DNA of 64,000 nt from a bacterium OL-1 (lineage in GTDB: Bacteria > Actinomycetota > Coriobacteriia > Coriobacteriales > Atopobiaceae): assembly GCA_000752675.2 (NCBI GenBank), contig LM994624.1:132958-196957 (forward strand), written 5' to 3'. Position 1 is the stretch's first letter. Every line of letters starts with the position of its first letter. The notes below the pieces were generated by a model. It was given only the letters and a program-made list of their open reading frames with translations. It ran no database searches and had not been told where the DNA came from. This document shows, one piece after another, positions 29,916 to 41,014 of the stretch. Position numbers and translations under genes: made by a program.

Positions 29916-32086
29916 TACTGCTCCCTTGAGACGGTTTCCAGTACAACGGACGCAGTCCTCGTCCGTGACATGATGAGGATGGCGAGGTTGGAGATACACA
30001 AGAGGGCGGCGCCCACCAGCAGGCCGGCGTTGCATCTGAGGATGGCGCTGATGACAATCCCCGCCATCGTCGAGGCATTCACAAACAAGACCTCACGGCG
30101 ATACAGCTCCCATACGCCAAACCCCAAAACGTACTTCACAGAGATTTCGCGGGCGCTCACCTGGTTGACAATGCCGACGATGCACGCTACCACAACGGAC
30201 GCGGTGGCCATCAGGAGAAAGAGAACCATCCCAAAAAGGGCAAAGAGGTCCATGAGACTCTTTTGGAGGCCGGAGATGTAGTTCTCCACGGTGGCAAAGC
30301 GCACGGCGAGAGATTTGCCCAAAGAGGCGGCACCATCATCGCCAAGCAGACGAGATGCGGCGCTGTTTCCCAGCTTCACGTACCCGCTATCCAATCCGGA
30401 AGCCACCAGGCTCTCAGATTCGAAGGGAACCATGTTCTCGGCCGTGATGACCCCTATCACAAAGCCGCTCGCCGTGGTCGGCTGGTCCGCGCCCGCACTC
30501 CACGTGAACAGCTCGCGATTGCTGTCGTAGGTGATGAACTCGTACTGGGGGTTCTCCATGAATGCGGTGACGATGTTGGAGTCGGACACCTTTCTGGCGG
30601 AGACAAGGAGGCTTTTCACTGCCTCTGCCTCAGAGGCGTCCAGGGTTTCTGGCAGGAGATACACGCGCTCGCCATGCTCGGCACGCTCGATGACATCGCT
30701 GGGGACATCAATGCCCACCTGCTCGAGATAGGAGGGAGACGCCGCAAGATATCAGAACGGCTCTGGCATATCATCGGATGACCCCCTCATGTATGCCGTA
30801 ATGGCTGTAGCATCGAAGTAGGTGGTATTCACCAGGTAGACGTCCTCGTCGCTCTCGTGGGAGGCGTACCACGCATACATATCCTTGGAAAGGCTCATAG
30901 GATCGCCCGTGAAATGTGAGCCGTCCAGGCTAAAGTCTCGTACCACGTACCAGTCCTTGTATTCGCTCCACACGGTGCGGGTGTGGACAAGGGCGGCATA
31001 CATGTCGAGAGGCTGGTCGATATACAGACAGGCCCCGAATATCGCGACTGTACACAAGAGGTAGACCGACACGGCCAGCGCGTAGAAGCCTCGGCGAGAG
31101 TAGCGGCCACAGATTGCGTCGACTGGGTGCACGGTGGCAAGGGGGACAATGGAGACGCCCCAGGAGACGAGAACCACCATCACCGCCGGCAGCACGGACA
31201 GGGCTGCAAAGGCTATGGGGGCGGGGCCAAGGGAGAGCCCATCGAAGATAGCGAGCGAGCCAAGCAACCCTATGGGTATGACGACGGGGAGAAACGCCGC
31301 TTGATTGGCTATCAGCTCAGCGGCAAAGGCCCTCCGGCTCCAGCCCAGCATGAGGTGTACTCCCAGCGTCCTTAGCTCAAGGAGTGAGTGAGTCACCGTG
31401 AGCAGGCAGAGGACTATCGCGAGTACGACAAATGCCCCCTCGCAAAACCAGTAGATCAGGCCCATGTCCGTAGCCGAGCCCGACATCTCGGTGGTGAGAC
31501 TATCTGCACTCACCCCAATGGCTGATGACAGGTCGTTGACAAGCGTCTGGAATTCTCCATCATCAAGTCCGATGACCGTGCAGGTACGTCCGAGACTTGA
31601 CCCCGATTCCAGCCTATCCACTCTAAAGTAGAGTCCGGCTCTGATGCTGGGGAGCGTCTCAACCCGTGAGAAGGCATCGTTCCCATATCCCGCATAGCTG
31701 CCGGGATTTGCAGCACTTATCTCTCTTGCCACGGAGCCGTCCACAACCCTGGTACCAAGAAGGTCAAGGGGTTCGAAATCTGCGCCTTCCGCAGAGTCTG
31801 GCACCAGCACGCTAAAAGTGTAGAGCGCCGACCCCGATTGCAGGGATTCCCTGTTCCGGCTCACCGCAGTGAAGCCCCTCTCCTCGGAGAACTCACGCAG
31901 CACCGCGACAAACTCATCCTTCTGACTGTCGGTCAGCTGCGCGGTATACATCTTTGGCTTGTCGGACAGCCAAGACTCGACCAGACGCATGGAGCGCATC
32001 TCCAAAATGCCCTTGGCACTGACAAACGACGACGCGGCGAGAAGGATTATGACAATGAGGTTGGTGACAGACCAGGTCTTCTTCAT
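29915..32086 (-). pseudogene. Bacteriocin-associated integral membrane protein, interrupted by in-frame TGA
   Basis: A 722-residue membrane protein is split by one TGA at 30752-30754. Upstream part (30752-32086, 444 residues) ends SSDDMPEPF; after the TGA the same frame reads YLAASPSYLEQVGIDVP and continues to 29915. There is no frame change. The organisation (N-terminal helix, outer domain, three helices around LIYWFCEGAFVVLAIVLCLL, a further helix, a second outer domain, three C-terminal helices) fits the lactococcin 972-associated permease/immunity family. ATG 32086 has GGCGGTG upstream. GTG at 30718 could restart translation of the second half, but with no clear ribosome site. A Trp codon (TGG) at this point is the simplest ancestor. 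Confidence 0.8.
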
Positions 32087-32158
32087 ACAGCACCGCCATT
32101 GAGAAGTCATACACCCGAACTGGTGAGAGATATCGCGATAGACTCTCTTAAAGAAACT

Positions 32159-32448
32159 CTAGCCTCTGCAGTTCCAGTACGCTTCAAGGGTGGCTGTCCC
32201 GATCCAACCCCAAGCCTTCGACAGCGTCCCTGGCTGCTCCCAGCCAGAAGAGTAGCCGTTGCAGGAAGAGCAATGCTCATAATTTTGGCTATTACAGTCT
32301 GAGAAACCAAAGACCTTGGCGTTACGACCGTAATTCCAATACACTGCCGTACCCTTGTAGTAAACGGTTTTTGCAAGAGCGGCCATTGGTGTGCCCACCA
32401 GGGCACAGCAGATCATAATTGGTAGAATAATGCTTTTTTCTCTTTCAT
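32159..32448 (-). pseudogene. Lactococcin 972-like bacteriocin precursor, frame-broken at an A6 tract
   Basis: A start ATG at 32448 with GGAGG five bases upstream reads M-K-E-K-K and then, after six A's (32434-32439 on the plus strand as T6), runs into TGA within 12 codons. Shifting by -1 at this tract joins it to a long frame that reads SIILPIMICCALVGTP, MAALA (signal peptide) and then KTVYYKGTAVYWNYG...WGWIGTATLEAYWNCRG, a 70-residue secreted peptide of the lactococcin 972 family with four cysteines. One extra A would restore it. The gene is 72 bases upstream of the membrane protein gene and lies in the usual family gene order. An internal ATG (MICCALV) could start in frame, but lacks a ribosome site. 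Confidence 0.75.
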
Positions 32449-32561
32449 GGTTGCCTCCGTCTTCAAACAATGGCGGTGCTTCATGAAAATGATGTTATCT
32501 TAATAGATAGCAAAAAGATAAGTTATGGGAAACTTTCGGCGAACGGTTCTCCTCCTGCAAA

Positions 32562-32591
32562 AGGGCCCCGCAGCGACAACCGCAGGGCCCT
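32562..32591 (-). terminator. Terminator of tRNA-Ala
   Basis: agggccccgc and gcagggccct pair at 9 of 10 positions; on the minus strand TTTTGC follows. Nine bases beyond the tRNA 3' end. Confidence 0.8.
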
Positions 32592-32599
32592 CGAACATG

Positions 32600-32675
32600 T
32601 GGTGGAGACAATGGGGTTCGAACCCACGACCTCAGGCTTGCAAAGCCCGCGCTCTCCCAGCTGAGCTATGTCCCC
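32600..32675 (-). tRNA. tRNA-Ala (anticodon TGC)
   Basis: GGGGACATAGCTCAGCTGGG start, anticodon loop TTTGCAA (TGC), T-arm GTGGGTTCGAACCCCAT (one weak pair) and encoded CCA. Acceptor stem has one G-U pair. No rRNA gene is nearby. Confidence 0.96.
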
Positions 32676-32685
32676 TTATAAATAA

Positions 32686-32720
32686 TCACCCCAGCGGCGA
32701 CTCGGCTAACGCTGGGGTGA
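32686..32720 (-). terminator. Terminator of tRNA-Ile
   Basis: tcaccccagcg and cgctggggtga form a perfect 11-bp stem; on the minus strand TTATTTAT follows. It lies between the two tRNA genes, so they may be separate transcripts. Confidence 0.85.
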
Positions 32721-32734
32721 CTATTGTCAAAAGG

Positions 32735-32811
32735 TGGTGGGCCTGACAAGGTTCGAACTTGTGACCTCCCGGTTATCAGCCGGACGCTCTGACCAACTGA
32801 GCTACAGGCCC
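32735..32811 (-). tRNA. tRNA-Ile (anticodon GAT)
   Basis: GGGCCTGTAGCTCAGTTGGT start, anticodon loop CTGATAA (GAT), T-arm ACAAGTTCGAACCTTGT, encoded CCA. Full cloverleaf. Confidence 0.96.
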
Positions 32812-33001
32812 AACGCAAGAAGGAATACTACACCCCACCCTACCCAAGGTCAACAGGCGCATCGCAGAAATTTGGAAGAATCTTGTCGGGACTCAAATCA
32901 AGACTCTGATGAGGAGCCTCACCAGCAAAGAACTACACCGGCGAGGAATCCTTAGCGCCTGATGGAATGCGTTCTTGCCACTCAAGGAACATAAAAATGC
33001 C

Positions 33002-33223
33002 CTATCGGACGGGTTTTTGAAAGTTGCTGCACAAAAAGGCTCTATCGGACGGGTCATCTTTGGATATATCATCAACTATTGAACTATATATCCAATGTCA
33101 TGGATATTTATAAAGCTATATACGTGATTTTGAAAACTTAGTTAGCTATTTGATATAGTTCGACGAACAACGCCGTTCGATAGCCCCTTTTTGTGCAGAG
33201 GAGCGAAATATCCCGTCCGATAG
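33002..33223. mobile_element. MITE-like nested inverted repeat
   Basis: Left arm holds CTATCGGACGGG at 33002-33013 and again at 33042-33053. The right arm holds the reverse forms CCGTTCGATAG (33173-33183) and CCCGTCCGATAG (33212-33223). Between the members of each pair lies CACAAAAAGG or its complement CCTTTTTGTG, so arms of about 52 bp are inverted copies. The centre (33062-33170) is very AT-rich with an inner ggatatat/atatatcc dyad. There is no coding potential. The form suits a miniature transposable element or a structured regulatory region. Confidence 0.5.
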
Positions 33224-33722
33224 AGCATTTTCTTGCAGAATGTCCCCTGCAAGAAGCGGGGACGCAACATTACGGCTTCTTGCTCACACCGCCCGTCGAC
33301 CTCATAGTGAGTTCAGCACCCAGAAGCCACCGGACTCCTCTCCAAGCTCAGAACCACCAGGTGAACAGGGGCATCCACGGCTACAGGACTAAGGTCACCT
33401 CGAGAATCACACGATACAACAAGAGCATGGAGCGCTACTTTGTGATGGACAACGTCTTTCTCGTAAGCTTCATGCTCGCCAATCCAGACTTCAGGCGGAA
33501 GGGACATAGCCCATGAGGGTCACGGGGTCTCTGCGCGCGACGATGACTAGACGGCGCAACAGCATCTCGAACTCACTCCAGAGCATCTTCGTCGCGTGCC
33601 GCCTACCTCGGCCTGGCGCAAAATAACAACCTCGTGTTCTAACGGCCGCCGCGACACCGGTTCGCACGATGTCGCAGATGTTGTGGCACCGTCTTGTCAC
33701 GCAGCAGTTTTCGTGACCACCG
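33224..33722. other. Decayed, non-coding DNA
   Basis: About 500 bases without a convincing gene. Short ORF pieces occur (a plus-strand frame ending near 33516 containing TRYNKSMERYFVMDNVFLVSF; a minus-strand frame ending at 33491 in RRDPVTLMGYVPSA) that look like fragments, but I recognise no parent family. A small hairpin gtcccc/ggggac is at 33242-33263. Confidence 0.35.
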
Positions 33723-33750
33723 TTGTATGTTTCCGCAGTTTGGGTAGGAT
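33723..33750 (+). promoter_or_regulatory. Candidate promoter of the DUF151 gene
   Basis: TTGTAT (33723-33728), 16-bp spacer, TAGGAT (33745-33750), 32 bases before the start codon. Confidence 0.4.
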
Positions 33751-33781
33751 AGGCGGGCAACAGCACAACAGGGGGTACCTC

Positions 33782-34318
33782 ATGTTCATAGAAATGGAAG
33801 TCAAGACGGTGGTGATCGGCGGGGGTCCGGTCTCTTCCCTCATCGTTCTTCAGCCCACGCAGCAGAATGAGGACGAGCCGCTCAACCTCCCCATTCGCAT
33901 TGGCTCCGTGGAGGCCACGGCTATCAGCATGGGCGTCAACCCCGATGCCAGTGCAAGGCCCATGACGCACGATCTGCTCAAGTCTGTGATTGAGTCGCTT
34001 GGCTCTCATCTGCGCAGCGTCCTGATAACCGACGTCTCCGGGACCACGTTCTACGCACAGCTCGACCTCATCAACGCCGGTGGGCACGAGGTCCGCGTCG
34101 ACTGCCGTCCCTCCGATGCCATCGCTTTGGCAGTTCGCTGCAATGTGCCGACCTTCGCCGAGAGAGCAGTCCTTCGGACCGCCGCCATGCCCGACTTTGG
34201 CGCCATTGAGGACCAAGAGCACAATCAGGAGATGCAGGACTTCCACGAGTTTGTGGAGGGTCTCACCCCGGATGACTTCAACGTGACCGACGGCGGCGAC
34301 AACACGCCACAAAAATGA
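33782..34318 (+). CDS. Bifunctional nuclease family protein (DUF151)
   Basis: 178 residues. The DUF151 domain is clear: LPIRIGSVEATAISMGVN, RPMTHDLLKSVIESLG, ITDVSGTTFYAQLDL and RVDCRPSDAIALAVRCNVP. The family includes proteins with DNase and RNase activity in plants and close bacterial relatives of unknown role. An acidic tail follows. ATG has AGGGGGT upstream. It is convergent with gyrA. Confidence 0.92.
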   Translation: MFIEMEVKTVVIGGGPVSSLIVLQPTQQNEDEPLNLPIRIGSVEATAISMGVNPDASARPMTHDLLKSVIESLGSHLRSVLITDVSGTTFYAQLDLINAGGHEVRVDCRPSDAIALAVRCNVPTFAERAVLRTAAMPDFGAIEDQEHNQEMQDFHEFVEGLTPDDFNVTDGGDNTPQK

Positions 34319-34361
34319 GACAGGGGGAGCTCCCCTTTGTTTCATCGCACCGCAATAACAA

Positions 34362-34393
34362 GGCCCGGTAGCCAATCAATCGGCTACCGGGCC
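34362..34393. terminator. Bidirectional terminator, DUF151 gene / gyrA
   Basis: ggcccggtagcc and ggctaccgggcc form a perfect 12-bp stem around aatcaatc. T-rich bases follow in both directions (CTTTGCGTTGTT; TTGTTATTG). Confidence 0.75.
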
Positions 34394-34421
34394 CTTTGCG
34401 TTGTTAGCCCTTGCTACTCAG

Positions 34422-34450
34422 TGAGACAAAGGAAAACTCCCTTTGTCTCA
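34422..34450 (-). terminator. Terminator overlapping the gyrA stop
   Basis: tgagacaaagg and cctttgtctca pair perfectly over 11 bp; the arm includes the gyrA TGA codon. A similar arm (atgagaca / tgtttcat) occurs at the end of the DUF151 gene at about 34314-34347. Confidence 0.6.
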
Positions 34451-37258
34451 TTCGTCCTCGTCGAGGAGGTCGGGCGAGACTTCCTCGTCACCGCCAATGT
34501 CGACGGGCTCATCCTCGTCGGCATCCTTTGCACCGGCCGCTGCAAGGTCGAGCATGCCCTGGTTGGCGTCGTGCTTGGGTGCCTTCTTCTTGTGGGCAAC
34601 CATGCGCGCCACGGCAGAGACGTGGTCGCTCTCGGCGAGGTTCATGACCTTCACGCCCTGCGTGGAGCGTCCGAGCTTGGGGATGTCGCTCGTCTTGATG
34701 CGGATGACCACACCATCGACCGAGACAATCATGAGCTCGTGCTGCGGCCCCACCACGCGGCAGGCCACGAGGTTACCCTTCTTTGCCGTCATGGCAATGG
34801 TGAAGACGCCCTGGCCACCACGCTTGTGCTCGGGGTAGTCGGCCACCGGGGTGCGCTTGCCGTAGCCGTTCTCGGTAATTACGAACAGGTCACCGTTGCC
34901 GTTGGTGATCTCCATGCCCAGCATGGAGGCTCCACCCTTGAGGGTGATGCCGCGCACGCCGGAGGTATCCCTGCCCATGGCACGCACGTCGGACTCGTCA
35001 AAGAGGATGCCCTTGCCGTCAGTGGTCACCAGGATGACCTTGTCGCCAGCGCGCACGCGCCTCACGTTGACCAGCTCGTCACCTGCCTTGAGGTTGATGG
35101 CAATGAGGCCGTCGCGGCGGGTGCGGTCGTATTCGGACATGGCCGTCTTCTTGACCATGCCATTCTTGGTGGCAAACATGAGGTAGTCATCGGCAGGGAA
35201 GTCGCGGCAGGTAATTACGGCCGTGGGGTGCTCGCCCTCGGAGAGCGAGAGCACGTTCACAATCGCCGAGCCGCGCGCCTGGCGGCTGCCAATGGGCAGC
35301 TCGTGAACCTTCAGGCGGTAGACGCGACCAAAGTTGGTGAAGAACATCACGTAGTCGTGGGTCGACGCCACAAAGAGGTCCTCAACAAAGTCGTTGTCCT
35401 TGAGCGAGAGGCCCTGGACACCCTTGCCGCCGCGGCGCTGGGAGCGGTAGGTGGCAACGGGCAGGCGCTTGATGTAGCCGGAGTGGGTGACGGTGACCAC
35501 CATGTCCTCCTCGGCGATAAGGTCCTCGACGTCGAGGTCCTGTGCCTCCTGGGAGGAGATGCTGGTACGGCGCTTGTCGGCAAAGCGCTCCACGATCTGG
35601 CCAAGCTCGTCCTTGATGACGCCCAGGATCTTCTCGCGGTGGGCGAGAAGGTCGCGGTAGTAGTCGATGAGCTTGTGGAGCTCTTCGATCTCGGCGGCGA
35701 GCTGCTCGCGGGCCAAACCGGTGAGCTTGCGCAGGCGCATGGCGAGAATGGCGTCGCATTGCGGGTCGTCCAGGCCAAAGCGCTCGTTCATGCGGCGCTT
35801 TGCCTCGGCCTCGGTCTCGGAGGAGCGGATGATGTGCACTATCTCGTCGATGTTGTCGACGGCGATGAGCAGGCCTTCCTTGATGTGGACGTCCTTCAGC
35901 GCCTTATCGAGGTCAAACTGGGTGCGCCTGGTTACCACGTCGATCTGGTGGTCGATGTAGTACTGCAGCATCTCGCGCAGCGTGAGCGTGCGGGGCACGC
36001 CGTCTACCAGGGCGATGTCGATGGCGTTGAAGTTGGACTGCAGCGCCGTCTTCTTATAGAGGTTGTTGAGGACCACCTGCGGGATAGCGCCCTGCTTGAG
36101 GTCGATGACAATGCGCATGCCCTTGCGGTTGGACTCGTCGCGCATGTCCGAGATACCCTCGATCTTCTTCTCGTTGACCGCCTGGGCGATCTTCTCCTGG
36201 AGAAGGCCCTTGTTGACGGCATAGGGAATCTCGGTGACCACCAGGCGCTGGCGGCCGTTCTTGATCTGCTCAACGTGGACCTTGGCGCGCACGGTGATGC
36301 AACCGCGGCCGGTCTCGTACGTGTCGCGAATGCCCTCGGTACCCATGATGACGCCGCCCGTAGGGAAGTCGGGCCCGGGGAGCACGGTCATGAGCTCGTC
36401 GGTGGTGGCATCGGGGTTGTCGATGAGCATGTCGACGGCCGCCGCGACCTCGCGGAGGTTGTGGGGAGGCACGTTGGTGGCCATGCCAACGGCGATGCCC
36501 GAGGAGCCGTTCACGAGGAGGTTGGGGAACCTCGACGGGAGGACGGCGGGCTCGGTGAGCGACTCGTCGTAGTTGGGCTGGAGGTCGACGGTCTCCTTGT
36601 TGAGGTCGGCGAGCATCTCCATGGCCGCGCGCGTGAGGCGGCTCTCTGTGTAACGCATGGCCGCCGGGGGGTCACCATCGATGGAGCCAAAGTTGCCGTG
36701 GCCGTCGATGAGGGGCAGGCGCATCGAGAAGTCCTGCGCCATGCGGACCATCGAGTCGTAGATGGCGGCGTCGCCGTGGGGGTGATACTTACCCATGACC
36801 TCGCCGACCGTCCAGGCCGACTTCTTGTGGGGCTTGTTCGGCGTGATGCCCGCCTCGTTCATGGCGTAGAGGATGCGCCTGTGGACGGGCTTGAGGCCGT
36901 CGCGCACGTCCGGCAGGGCGCGCGCCACGATGACCGACATCGAGTACTCGAGGAAGGACTGCTTCATCTCGGTAGCCATGTCGGTGGGCTTGAGCGTGCC
37001 GCCATGGATGTCGGTGAGGTCGAGGCGGGTGCCCGCCTCGTCGGAGATCGTATGGTCGAGGTCCGCGCCGGCGAGATGGCCTACGTCCTCGGCGTCGTCC
37101 GAGTCATCGTCGTCCGACTCATCGTCCTCGGTATCGTCGTAGTCCTCGCCGTCGAGCTCGTCGTCCTCGAGCTCGTCGTCCTCGTCCGGGCCAACGCCGT
37201 TCTCGAGGTCGTCCTCGTCGTCGGCGGGGCCATGATTCCTGTTGTTATCGTCTGCCAC
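34448..37258 (-). CDS. gyrA: DNA gyrase subunit A with acidic N-terminal extension
   Basis: 936 residues. The breakage-reunion core starts near residue 94 ([40 protein letters not shown], in parts), catalytic Tyr203 is in AAMRYTE, and the GyrA box QRRGGKG opens the beta-pinwheel C-terminal domain. The first 90 residues are an Asp/Glu-rich extension ([18 protein letters not shown]) absent from standard GyrA; the C-terminus is acidic too. In the quinolone region ([15 protein letters not shown]) Ala164 replaces the usual Ser83, as in mycobacteria. GTG start. Follows gyrB by 42 bases. Confidence 0.97.
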   Translation of the reverse strand: MADDNNRNHGPADDEDDLENGVGPDEDDELEDDELDGEDYDDTEDDESDDDDSDDAEDVGHLAGADLDHTISDEAGTRLDLTDIHGGTLKPTDMATEMKQSFLEYSMSVIVARALPDVRDGLKPVHRRILYAMNEAGITPNKPHKKSAWTVGEVMGKYHPHGDAAIYDSMVRMAQDFSMRLPLIDGHGNFGSIDGDPPAAMRYTESRLTRAAMEMLADLNKETVDLQPNYDESLTEPAVLPSRFPNLLVNGSSGIAVGMATNVPPHNLREVAAAVDMLIDNPDATTDELMTVLPGPDFPTGGVIMGTEGIRDTYETGRGCITVRAKVHVEQIKNGRQRLVVTEIPYAVNKGLLQEKIAQAVNEKKIEGISDMRDESNRKGMRIVIDLKQGAIPQVVLNNLYKKTALQSNFNAIDIALVDGVPRTLTLREMLQYYIDHQIDVVTRRTQFDLDKALKDVHIKEGLLIAVDNIDEIVHIIRSSETEAEAKRRMNERFGLDDPQCDAILAMRLRKLTGLAREQLAAEIEELHKLIDYYRDLLAHREKILGVIKDELGQIVERFADKRRTSISSQEAQDLDVEDLIAEEDMVVTVTHSGYIKRLPVATYRSQRRGGKGVQGLSLKDNDFVEDLFVASTHDYVMFFTNFGRVYRLKVHELPIGSRQARGSAIVNVLSLSEGEHPTAVITCRDFPADDYLMFATKNGMVKKTAMSEYDRTRRDGLIAINLKAGDELVNVRRVRAGDKVILVTTDGKGILFDESDVRAMGRDTSGVRGITLKGGASMLGMEITNGNGDLFVITENGYGKRTPVADYPEHKRGGQGVFTIAMTAKKGNLVACRVVGPQHELMIVSVDGVVIRIKTSDIPKLGRSTQGVKVMNLAESDHVSAVARMVAHKKKAPKHDANQGMLDLAAAGAKDADEDEPVDIGGDEEVSPDLLDEDE

Positions 37259-37300
37259 GAGTTGCCTTTCTCATCTCTCGCTTGTAGCGCCTTGGGGGCC

Positions 37301-39301
<2,001 letters not shown>

Positions 39302-39395
39302 TCAAGTGTACTCCATGGGCACTTTCCTTCTCGGCACGCAAGAATTTGGGGGTCTAAAACAGAATCCCTGCGCATCAGCGCCACGGAGAGGCGTG

Positions 39396-39932
39396 TTAGG
39401 GCCGAGAAGTTCCGTCGTTCGTGTCTCTGCTCTTTTCGCGCCTAAATGACAGGCTCATGGCCTTGTAGACGCTCCCTCTGAGAGATTCCGGTACGGATTC
39501 TGCAAGCTTCTTGACAGCATCCTGCTCGCTTCCGGTAAGTTCCGGCAGCGGTGTCTTGGGCGTCGCGGCCGCAGCGGCACCGCTTACGTGTTCCTTGCGT
39601 GGCGCTGCGCCGTGACCGTACTGAGAGACGATGAACTCAATCTCCGAGACCTCAAGGCCGCCCATGGAAAGGCGAGCCCTGTAGACCTCGCGGTTTGCCC
39701 TGAAGTCCACGGCGCGCATGCGTGAGTCCACGTAGACGCCCAGTATGGGGTCAGCGCCCTTCACATGCGGCTCCTTGAGGAAGACACCGGTGGTGTGCGC
39801 ACGTTCCACATCACCGTTCACGTTGTGCCACACGTAGGCCGCGCGCTGGTTAGCGCTCATGGAACGACGCGCCTCGGGGCTTGAGAACATGCCCTTGAGC
39901 AGCGACGATATGCCTTCGTAGTCCTCACTCAC
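39396..39932 (-). CDS. DUF721 / DciA-like protein
   Basis: 178 residues. Its place between recF and gyrB is the classic actinobacterial and coriobacterial location of DUF721 proteins. The core VWHNVNGDVERAHTTGVFLKEP...LGVYVDSRMRAVDFRANREVYRARL matches the DciA-type fold, with a C-terminal low-complexity tail. DciA is the ancestral loader/partner of the DnaB helicase in bacteria that lack DnaC; that role is inferred from family. GTG 39932 overlaps the recF stop by 8 bases. Confidence 0.75.
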   Translation of the reverse strand: MSEDYEGISSLLKGMFSSPEARRSMSANQRAAYVWHNVNGDVERAHTTGVFLKEPHVKGADPILGVYVDSRMRAVDFRANREVYRARLSMGGLEVSEIEFIVSQYGHGAAPRKEHVSGAAAAATPKTPLPELTGSEQDAVKKLAESVPESLRGSVYKAMSLSFRREKSRDTNDGTSRP

Positions 39933-41013
39933 CAAACTCCACCACCTTCGAGCGCCCTAGGAGTTCGTCCGAGAAGTACCCAAGGTTGGTGGTGGTGACC
40001 ACCGTCTGGATGCCGCTCTGGGCAAACTCAATCACGGATTGCCGGCGCGTCTCGTCCAGCTCGGACATCACGTCGTCCAGAAGCAGCAGCGGGCGCGAGC
40101 CGGTAACGTCCTCCGAGACGAGCACCTCGGCCATCTTGAGCGCCAGCACGATGGAGCGCTGCTGACCCTGTGAGCCAAAGCTGCGGGCGTCTCTGCCGTC
40201 GATGGTAAATGCTACGTCGTCGCGGTGAGGTCCCACCGTGGTCTGCTGGCGGCGCAGGTCATCCGGACGTACCTCCTCCAAGCGTGCAAGGAAGCACTCA
40301 GCAAGCTCCTCGCGCGAGAGTGCGAGGGGGTCGTCGCAGACGGTGCTCTCGTAGGTGCAGGTGAGCACCTCGCCGCCGGCAATGCTCCCGTAGACGTCCA
40401 GGATCTTTTCGCAAAGGCGCCCAAAAAGGCGCACACGGGCCTGGAGCAGGGTCGCTCCGCCCACAGCCACGGACGAGTCCCAAGCACTCAGCAGCGAGAG
40501 GTCGGGACTCTCGTCCTTGAGCAGGCGGTTTCTCTGCTCGATGGCGCGGGTGTAAGCGGCAAGGAGCTTTGAGTAGCCCACGGCCGCCTGGCAGCCAAAG
40601 CCATCCAACTCCGCGCGACGGAAGGACGCCCCACGCTTCACGAGCGAGAGGTCGTCTGGGCAGAAGAGCACGCTCATGAGCGAGGTGGGCATGTCCGCCG
40701 CCTGGCAGTGCTTGCCGTTGCGCGAGAACTGCCTTCGCTGTGGGGTGATGTCACAGGCAACATCCACTACGCGCCCGTCGCCCGCAAGCCGTGCGCGAAT
40801 GCGGGCACGCTCACAGCCAGCAAGGATGAGCTGCGACGGCGTGGGGTGCCTGAACGACGCCCCCGCCGTAAGCATCTGCAGCGCCTCGACGGTGTTGGTC
40901 TTGCCCACGGCGTTTCTCCCCACAAGGATCGTGGTCGTGGGCGAGAAGGACACCTCGCGCTCGCGGAAGTTCCTGAACTGCTCGAGCCCCAGGCTCTCTA
41001 CGAGAAGGCCCAC
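39925..41013 (-). CDS. recF: DNA replication and repair protein RecF
   Basis: 362 residues. SMC-like ATPase: Walker A LVGRNAVGKTNTVEAL, signature GSQGQQRSIVLALKMAE, Walker B RPLLLLDDVMSELDETRR. It helps RecOR load RecA at gapped DNA. GTG start immediately before the dnaN stop (one base apart), typical of dnaA-dnaN-recF operons. Confidence 0.95.
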   Translation of the reverse strand: MGLLVESLGLEQFRNFREREVSFSPTTTILVGRNAVGKTNTVEALQMLTAGASFRHPTPSQLILAGCERARIRARLAGDGRVVDVACDITPQRRQFSRNGKHCQAADMPTSLMSVLFCPDDLSLVKRGASFRRAELDGFGCQAAVGYSKLLAAYTRAIEQRNRLLKDESPDLSLLSAWDSSVAVGGATLLQARVRLFGRLCEKILDVYGSIAGGEVLTCTYESTVCDDPLALSREELAECFLARLEEVRPDDLRRQQTTVGPHRDDVAFTIDGRDARSFGSQGQQRSIVLALKMAEVLVSEDVTGSRPLLLLDDVMSELDETRRQSVIEFAQSGIQTVVTTTNLGYFSDELLGRSKVVEFGE

Positions 41014-41014
41014 G

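Noticed and set aside
32600-32811. tRNA-Ala/tRNA-Ile pair as part of an rRNA operon
   Set aside because: No 16S or 23S sequence flanks them, and each has its own terminator.
33285-33297. cacaccgcccgtc, identical to a universal 16S rRNA segment
   Set aside because: The flanking bases do not match 16S rRNA, and no other rRNA sequence is nearby; taken as chance.
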